Shown here: positions 59,484-64,000 of the stretch, piece after piece
How the letters are laid out: each line of letters opens with the position of its first letter
How positions within the stretch are numbered: the stretch's first letter is position 1
Assembly (NCBI RefSeq): GCF_000305785.2
Contig: NC_018868.3
Location: forward strand, 3,952,270 to 4,016,269
DNA: 64,000 bases
Reading direction: 5' to 3'
DNA from: Simiduia agarivorans SA1 = DSM 21679
Lineage (GTDB): Bacteria > Pseudomonadota > Gammaproteobacteria > Pseudomonadales > Cellvibrionaceae
Notes under the pieces: model-generated
The model's database searches: none
What the model saw: only the letters and a program-made list of their open reading frames with translations
Told to the model about the DNA's origin: nothing
Translations under genes and position numbers: made by a program

Positions 59484-60503
59484 ATGGAGAAAAAATACCA
59501 AATATTTATAAGCTCTACCTATGAAGACCTTAAAGAGGAAAGGGAGCAAGCGATAAAGGCTGTTCTCGAGATGGGGCATATCCCAGTTGGCATGGAGATG
59601 TTTAGTGCCGCAGATGAAGAGCAGTGGAAATTAATTGCTCGGCAAATAGAAGCAACTGACTACTACATAATCATTATTGGACATCGCTACGGATCAGAAA
59701 CTGAGGATGGTATTAGCTACACCGAGAAAGAGTATGATTACGCTGTTTCTTGCGGTGTTCCCACGCTCGGCTTTGTCATTGACGATGAGGCACCATGGCC
59801 AAAAACGAAGATAGATAGCGCAGCACGAAAAAAGAAAAAGATTGAATCCTTTAAAAGCAAGGTGAAAGGAAAGTTGGTTCATTTTTGGTCAGCCAAAGAA
59901 GATCTACATGGAAAAATATCTATTTCACTTATAAAGGCAATTAATACCAATCCAAGGGTCGGATGGAAACGAGCTGATGTTGAGATAGGAGCAGATGTAG
60001 TAAAAGAGCTTTCTAGATTGAGTTCTGAAAACTCTACTTTACGGTCTGAAATAGCGAAGCTCAAGGCTGCAAGTGAAGAAGCGGCAGATGAAGTCAGAGA
60101 TGTCGTTAATATTATGCACTCTAACAGGAAGATCCTGCAAATTAGGAAGACTAGTAAGTGGGAGAACGCTGAAAAGCATAAAACTCAATTGTTAGATATA
60201 TTTTTATCGATCGCTCCTAATTTAATAAATGAAAATAGCTCTACAGAAATTGCCAATAATATCGCTTTATCTTACGTTGGAACCCCGTATTTCAAACCAT
60301 GGCCAATTGGAAGAAATATCGTATCTGGGTTAATTGCTGATTATGTTGCACTCGATGCAATAGAGCCCTCAAAGAAAAAGCACTCAGTTCACGACAAGGA
60401 AAGTTATTGGTCATTGACTAAGCTTGGGAAGCAAGTTTTAAAAAGGGCGAGACGGATACAATTAGAAGAAGGCTTGCCAACTGATGATGAAGAAAATAGT
60501 TAA
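59484..60503 (+). CDS. Cassette 10: DUF4062 domain protein
   Basis: A 339-residue cytosolic protein. Residues 1 to about 110 are a DUF4062 domain (YQIFISSTYEDLKEEREQAI, GHIPVGMEMFSAADEEQW, TDYYIIIIGHRYGS), a flavodoxin/TIR-like fold often found at the N-terminus of NLR-type or other signalling proteins. A coiled coil (about 185-210) follows, and the C-terminus has a winged-helix-like piece (SYWSLTKLGKQVLKRARRI). It may be a defence or stress effector, which is inference. The IS lies directly upstream and could drive or disrupt expression. The stop is in the R'' box of attC 10. Confidence 0.8.
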   Translation: MEKKYQIFISSTYEDLKEEREQAIKAVLEMGHIPVGMEMFSAADEEQWKLIARQIEATDYYIIIIGHRYGSETEDGISYTEKEYDYAVSCGVPTLGFVIDDEAPWPKTKIDSAARKKKKIESFKSKVKGKLVHFWSAKEDLHGKISISLIKAINTNPRVGWKRADVEIGADVVKELSRLSSENSTLRSEIAKLKAASEEAADEVRDVVNIMHSNRKILQIRKTSKWENAEKHKTQLLDIFLSIAPNLINENSSTEIANNIALSYVGTPYFKPWPIGRNIVSGLIADYVALDAIEPSKKKHSVHDKESYWSLTKLGKQVLKRARRIQLEEGLPTDDEENS

Positions 60504-60556
60504 CAAGTCAAAGCACTCGGACGCAGCGAGCTGCGCCGGTGTTTGAGGCGTTAAGT
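60498..60556 (+). repeat. attC site 10
   Basis: R'' AGTTAAC, R' GTTAAGT, 59 bp, the shortest of the set and of classic 59-base-element length. TCAAAGCAC/GTGTTTGA arms pair around GCAGCGAGCTGC. Confidence 0.88.
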
Positions 60557-60569
60557 CATCGAAAAGAAT

Positions 60570-60902
60570 ATGCCAAAAATTAAAGTGCCAGAGAGGCATG
60601 CTAAGTTCTACAGCCGATACATGCTAGCAATAGTTATTTGTTGGTTAGCTTATGGCTATTATTTTGGAATTTTTGATACCAATTCAGAGGCAAATGATGC
60701 TGAGCGTATTATCTATTTCTTAGGCGTCGTTACGTCCATAATGGCAATTGCATGGTTACGTAAAGTTGAATTTAAATGCCCAAGCTGTGGTTCACATCTA
60801 CCAAAACCTGTGACTGATCATGTCGAGAGTGGTGATCCAATATATCACCATTGTAAAAAATGCGATGTCCTTTGGCATGTGGATACCGACCACAGTGAAT
60901 AG
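60570..60902 (+). CDS. Cassette 11: two-helix membrane protein with zinc ribbon
   Basis: A 110-residue protein with two membrane helices (YMLAIVICWLAYGYYFGIF and IIYFLGVVTSIMAIAWL) and a cytoplasmic C-terminal zinc ribbon (FKCPSCGSHLP ... CKKCDVLW). Family not recognised beyond the ribbon. ATG 60570 follows attC 10 by 13 bp. Confidence 0.75.
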   Translation: MPKIKVPERHAKFYSRYMLAIVICWLAYGYYFGIFDTNSEANDAERIIYFLGVVTSIMAIAWLRKVEFKCPSCGSHLPKPVTDHVESGDPIYHHCKKCDVLWHVDTDHSE

Positions 60903-60904
60903 TG

Positions 60905-60995
60905 ACTTAACAAGCGGCTCTTGTGTGCCGCACAAAAGACGTGCGGCAGGGACGGCTACGCTGTTGCTTTGCCGCCCCAAAGCCGGGCGTCAGTT
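60905..60995 (+). repeat. attC site 11 (degenerate R' box)
   Basis: R'' ACTTAAC is normal. The right box reads GTCAGTT instead of GTTRRRY, so the third base is changed. Internal arms match attC 9 closely (GTGCGGCAGGGACGGCTACG and CCGCCCCAAAGCCGGGCG). The site may be less active. Confidence 0.8.
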
Positions 60996-61015
60996 TCCAC
61001 AAATAGGAACGAGAA

Positions 61016-61378
61016 ATGTTCGGAATATTCAAGAAAAAGGAAGTTGAATGGCCATTCGATCAGCCGAAAAATTGTGCTGTTTTTACTATTCGCCAGATCA
61101 TTGAGGGTGAATGTCCGATTCAAGTTGTATACCACGACTTAGAAGATGATGGTTGGCAGTTTGTAAGCAATATTGAATACACCATGGAAGATGCCAAGTT
61201 GGTTGGCTTTGAAGAAATTACTAAGATTGATCCTACTGTATTCGAGGTCGCCAAGATTGAACCAGGCTACCATGCTTGGAGAAACAAAGTCGGAGATAAA
61301 TGGACAATAACCAAAACACCCAATAATTGGGGTCAGATAAGAGTTATGTCGTCAAAAGCCTCGCAGATAGAAAAATAA
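61016..61378 (+). CDS. Cassette 12 (last): hypothetical small protein
   Basis: A 120-residue cytosolic protein with many Trp and acidic residues (IQVVYHDLEDDGWQFVSN, PGYHAWRNKVGDKWTITKTP). I do not recognise it; the composition is like small immunity proteins, which is only an impression. It follows attC 11, but no attC follows it before the next backbone gene, so the array ends here or the last site was lost. Confidence 0.65.
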   Translation: MFGIFKKKEVEWPFDQPKNCAVFTIRQIIEGECPIQVVYHDLEDDGWQFVSNIEYTMEDAKLVGFEEITKIDPTVFEVAKIEPGYHAWRNKVGDKWTITKTPNNWGQIRVMSSKASQIEK

Positions 61379-61397
61379 ATTTGGATCCAATCTGATT

Positions 61398-61409
61398 GAC
61401 GCATGCGTC
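61398..61409. repeat. Perfect 12-bp palindrome after last cassette
   Basis: GACGCATGCGTC is a perfect palindrome 20 bp after the stop of the last cassette gene. No attC-type boxes flank it. Confidence 0.6.
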
Positions 61410-61477
61410 AAAGAAAAACACCACTAAAAATCCAATATCAGGAAAAACCAAAAAGAACTGTGGCAAAGTAAGCAACT

Positions 61478-62278
61478 ATGAAACACCTCAATTTCCTACT
61501 CCTAGCCATCACCCTATGTACACCCAGTACATATTCCAACGAGCTAACCTGGCCACAAGGCCAACAAGCCGCAGTCAGCCTGTCTTACGACGATGCACTA
61601 AACACCCAGCTGGATAATGCCATCCCCGTTCTCAATCAACATCAAGTCCGCGCGTCTTTTTATCTCACCATGGCCTCGCCGGTGGTAGCGGCCCGGTTGG
61701 ACGAGTGGCGTGCCGCTGCACAGCAGGGCCATGAGTTGGGTAATCACACTATTTATCATGCCTGCAGTAAAAGTCAGCCGGGTACCGATTGGGTGTTGCC
61801 CTACAACGATCTGGATAAACGCGTGGTGCAACAGGTACGCGATGAAATACGGGTGGCCAACGGCTATCTGAAGGCCATAGATGGCCAGACCCAGCGAACG
61901 ATGGCACCGCCCTGCGGCCATACAGATGCGCGTGACGGCAATTATTTGCCTGCAATCGCCGATGATTTTGTGGCAATTAAGGGCGCTGAGGTCGGGTATC
62001 CCCCGGGGTTTATTGTTTATTTGTTGCCGGATGGCCACTCGGGGCAGCAGCTGGTTGATTATGTAAAGCAGTCTGCCAAACAGGGTGGCGTGGTGAATAT
62101 TATCTTTCACGGGGTTGGCGGCGATCATCTCAGTGTGTCTGTAGCGGCCCATCGCGAGTTGGTGGAGTATCTGGCCCGCCACAAAGCCATCTATTGGACC
62201 GATACTTACCAGAATATTATGTCGCATTTGCAGCGTCAGCCGGCGCGCCAATCGAAGTTACCCGAGAAAGCGCAATAG
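61478..62278 (+). CDS. Polysaccharide deacetylase (NodB-type), secreted
   Basis: A 266-residue exported carbohydrate esterase 4 protein. The signal peptide ends near STYSN. NodB motif 1 is SLSYDDA (catalytic Asp and metal Asp) and motif 2 is HELGNH with a following H (metal His). It removes acetyl groups from chitin-, peptidoglycan- or exopolysaccharide-type polymers; the substrate is not known. Higher GC than the cassette genes marks the return to backbone. Confidence 0.87.
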   Translation: MKHLNFLLLAITLCTPSTYSNELTWPQGQQAAVSLSYDDALNTQLDNAIPVLNQHQVRASFYLTMASPVVAARLDEWRAAAQQGHELGNHTIYHACSKSQPGTDWVLPYNDLDKRVVQQVRDEIRVANGYLKAIDGQTQRTMAPPCGHTDARDGNYLPAIADDFVAIKGAEVGYPPGFIVYLLPDGHSGQQLVDYVKQSAKQGGVVNIIFHGVGGDHLSVSVAAHRELVEYLARHKAIYWTDTYQNIMSHLQRQPARQSKLPEKAQ

Positions 62279-62415
62279 TGCGCTAATCATTTTCGCGTGC
62301 GCATGTTTTCATTCCGTTCTTGTAAGCGTCCTATTTAGTCTCTGAAAGACTTCAGGAAAAAACAGGCCTGGCACAGCCAACCTGTTCAGCGCTTAGACTG
62401 TATGACACGTGGTGT

Positions 62416-63051
62416 TTATTGCCGCAGTTGGAAATACACAAACGCATGCAGTATCAATTTGGCTTCATCTTTCAGATCGCCGAATGCCAATCCATACACA
62501 TAGTGATTCTTGCCGTCATCTTCGCTGATCAACGCTTTGATTTCGCAGTTCAGCTGAATAATGTGCGGGCTGCCTGCGGCCTCCATTTTGGTCACCAGCG
62601 TGAACCGGCTCCCCAATTCTCCCAGTGCATGTTGAGAATCGAGCCGGCAGCCGGTGGTGCTCAGATCCACAATGGTGGCAGACAGGCTTTTACCGTCGAT
62701 TTTTATGGTGGAAATCAGGTTGGTGGACACCCGCACGGCTTTGCGTACTTCGCCGGTGGCGATTTCGGTTGGGTATTCAAGGTACAGCAATGGTGTGGGC
62801 GACACTGTCACGTGGATGATCTGGCTGCTGAAGGCGATGGCCGAGTTGCATTCGTTGGAAAACAGGCGCACGTTCAGTTGCTCGCCCACTTTGACTGCCC
62901 GCGCGCCGCCATTGACGGTGGGCGTGCTCACAATGACCGAGTTCTTTTTGATGTAGCCCACCAACACTGAACGTTCGCGGATGTCGGGAGAGTGTTTGAA
63001 CTGGAGTTGCAGCGGGGAGCCGGGCAGTAGTTTTAGTCCTTCAAATTTCAT
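62416..63051 (-). CDS. PilZ-domain c-di-GMP receptor (YcgR-like layout)
   Basis: A 211-residue protein with an N-terminal YcgR-N-like beta domain (residues 1-95) and a C-terminal PilZ domain. The c-di-GMP motifs are present: RKAVRV (RxxxR) and DLSTTGCRL (D/NxSxxG). YcgR-type proteins adjust flagellar motor or surface functions. It lies beside an HDOD-protein gene on the same strand, and a diguanylate cyclase is elsewhere in the window. Confidence 0.88.
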   Translation of the reverse strand: MKFEGLKLLPGSPLQLQFKHSPDIRERSVLVGYIKKNSVIVSTPTVNGGARAVKVGEQLNVRLFSNECNSAIAFSSQIIHVTVSPTPLLYLEYPTEIATGEVRKAVRVSTNLISTIKIDGKSLSATIVDLSTTGCRLDSQHALGELGSRFTLVTKMEAAGSPHIIQLNCEIKALISEDDGKNHYVYGLAFGDLKDEAKLILHAFVYFQLRQ

Positions 63052-63174
63052 CGGTGTCCTGATTCCGGCGGTGATTAGTCGGGTGGTTGAGTCTAAGTGT
63101 AGTCAGAAGTCGGATGTGTGTGGTTGCTATCTTCAGCCAGCTGGCATTAGGCGGCAGCCCGGTGCGGCCCGGAT

Positions 63175-64000
63175 TTACAGCGCCAGCGCAACGTAGTCGG
63201 CAATGGCATCCTCGTGCTGGCTGATGAGTTGCAGCAATCCGATGGAATCCAGTGGCTTTAGGCCGTTGGGCAATTTGTTGTAACTGGCCAGTTGCTGAAT
63301 GGGCGGCAGGTCATGGGCTTGGGAAAATATCACCAACGAGTGGTAAAGCGAGAGATTGATTAAATCGAGCGCCGTCATGGCGTTGGTTTGGCTGTATTGC
63401 CAATTGCCGGCCTGACGCACGATGTCGATATAACTGTCATCCAACTGCCATTTCTTTAACAGGATGATCCCCAGGCGCTTGGCGTACTCGCGGCACAGGA
63501 CAATAAAGTCCTGCTCGCTGGGGGCCCGGGGTTCATTGTTGAACGCCGACAACACCGCCAGCGTGCCCACTTCACTCAGAAAGCAGCCGGTGACCGGCAA
63601 AAAGGTGGGTGTGAATTTGGTTTGCCGGGTAAGCAAAATACAGATGGCGGTTTTCACCGCCTGTCGGCGCCAGCTCAGCATAAAGAGTTGTTTGAGGGCG
63701 GCGGAGCGCATCACGAACAGGCTTTTTACACTGTGGTTCATTACCAGCCCATCTACCACTTCCCGGCCCAGTAAGCGAATGGCATCGTTCAGGGTATTGG
63801 CCGGGGCCAGGGTTTTGTACAGGGCGCTGTTGGCGGTTTTCATGATCAGGGCCGAGAGCGCCGGGTCCTGCATAATCAGGCCGGCAAGTTTGCTGTGCGG
63901 CGTGTTGGTATCGCTGATGGCGCGGCGGATTTTCAGGGTAATGGCCGGCAAGCTGGGCAAGCGTTCTTCACCCTGCATTACCTGATTGATGACGTTGCGA
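63175..64000 (-). CDS. HDOD domain protein, N-terminus beyond window
   Basis: At least 275 residues with an HDOD domain: ERLPSLPAITLKIRRAISD, LAGLIMQDPALSALIMKTANSALY, LNDAIRLLGREVVDGLVMNHSV, and LFMLSWRRQAVKTAICILL. HDOD proteins are HD-related output modules without the catalytic HD pair. A possible start is ATG 63978, but the frame continues upstream in good coding context to the window edge, so the gene is treated as partial. Confidence 0.85.
   Translation of the reverse strand, partial: RNVINQVMQGEERLPSLPAITLKIRRAISDTNTPHSKLAGLIMQDPALSALIMKTANSALYKTLAPANTLNDAIRLLGREVVDGLVMNHSVKSLFVMRSAALKQLFMLSWRRQAVKTAICILLTRQTKFTPTFLPVTGCFLSEVGTLAVLSAFNNEPRAPSEQDFIVLCREYAKRLGIILLKKWQLDDSYIDIVRQAGNWQYSQTNAMTALDLINLSLYHSLVIFSQAHDLPPIQQLASYNKLPNGLKPLDSIGLLQLISQHEDAIADYVALAL

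Larger units (their letters stand above)
54059..60995 (+). mobile_element. Integron gene-cassette array without integrase (CALIN-like)
   Basis: Small genes all on the plus strand alternate with eleven attC sites. Each site starts in or just after a stop codon with an RYYYAAC-type R'' box (for example AAATAAC, TCATAAC, GCATAAC) and ends with a GTTRRRY-type R' box (GTTATGC, GTTATGA, GTTAAGT), with imperfect palindromic arms between. Spacing is 350-500 bp except where an IS is inserted. The cassette genes are visibly A+T-richer than the flanking backbone. No tyrosine integrase IntI is present in the window, so this is a cluster of attC sites lacking integrase or part of a longer array. Confidence 0.88.

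Overview
This 64-kb window is chromosomal DNA of a free-living, aerobic, probably marine or aquatic gammaproteobacterium. The marker set (ampDE, yajQ, fxsA-groSL, dnaX-ybaB-recR, rnd-ycgL-ycgN, pdxH) is gammaproteobacterial. The GC-rich backbone, alkB, many cytochromes and abundant intergenic palindromes would fit a Cellvibrionales-type organism, but that placement is inference. No rRNA, tRNA or CRISPR array was found. The first and last genes run off the window.

Layout. 1-7 kb: end of a DUF1631 gene, peptidoglycan-recycling genes ampD-ampE and ampG, a degenerate REP-associated (RAYT-type) transposase-like gene, yajQ and an ABC-2 exporter. 7-13 kb: an alkyltransferase-like repair protein, a DUF481 outer-membrane protein, fxsA, a sigma-32-type promoter with groS-groL, a 771-bp exact partial copy of groL, and a Nudix-type regulator. 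13-26 kb: an M14-type hydrolase overlapping an alkaline phosphatase, a diguanylate cyclase, secreted proteins, paired palindromic elements, pirin/azoreductase/LysR, a small porin-like protein and alkane hydroxylase alkB. 27-34 kb: truncated hemoglobin, MOSC protein, moaB-mobB, then a three-gene redox operon made of a flavin/cNMP/four-[4Fe-4S] protein, a cytochrome b-like membrane protein and an FHA-domain decaheme cytochrome. 34-40 kb: dnaX with a poly-A slippage site and an Ala-Pro codon repeat, ybaB, recR, rnd, ycgL, ycgN, followed by a 7-bp repeat array of about 29 units. 40-45 kb: a two-component pair divergent from a coiled-coil membrane protein and a VWA lipoprotein, with a perfect CRP-type palindrome between them. 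45-54 kb: sbtA, mobA, pdxH, an ECF sigma/anti-sigma pair, a quinone oxidoreductase, and an overlapping series ending in an octaheme TPR cytochrome.

54-61 kb is the most unusual part: an array of integron gene cassettes. Eleven attC sites, all in one orientation, separate small A+T-richer genes (lipoproteins, a GFA-family protein, a barstar-like protein, a DUF4062 protein, a zinc-ribbon membrane protein), one cassette without a clear gene, and one cassette interrupted by a decayed IS3-family element. No integrase lies in the window, so this is either a cluster of attC sites lacking integrase or part of a larger sedentary integron. A 128-bp palindromic motif cluster sits at its left edge. 61-64 kb returns to backbone: a polysaccharide deacetylase, a PilZ protein and an HDOD protein cut by the window edge.
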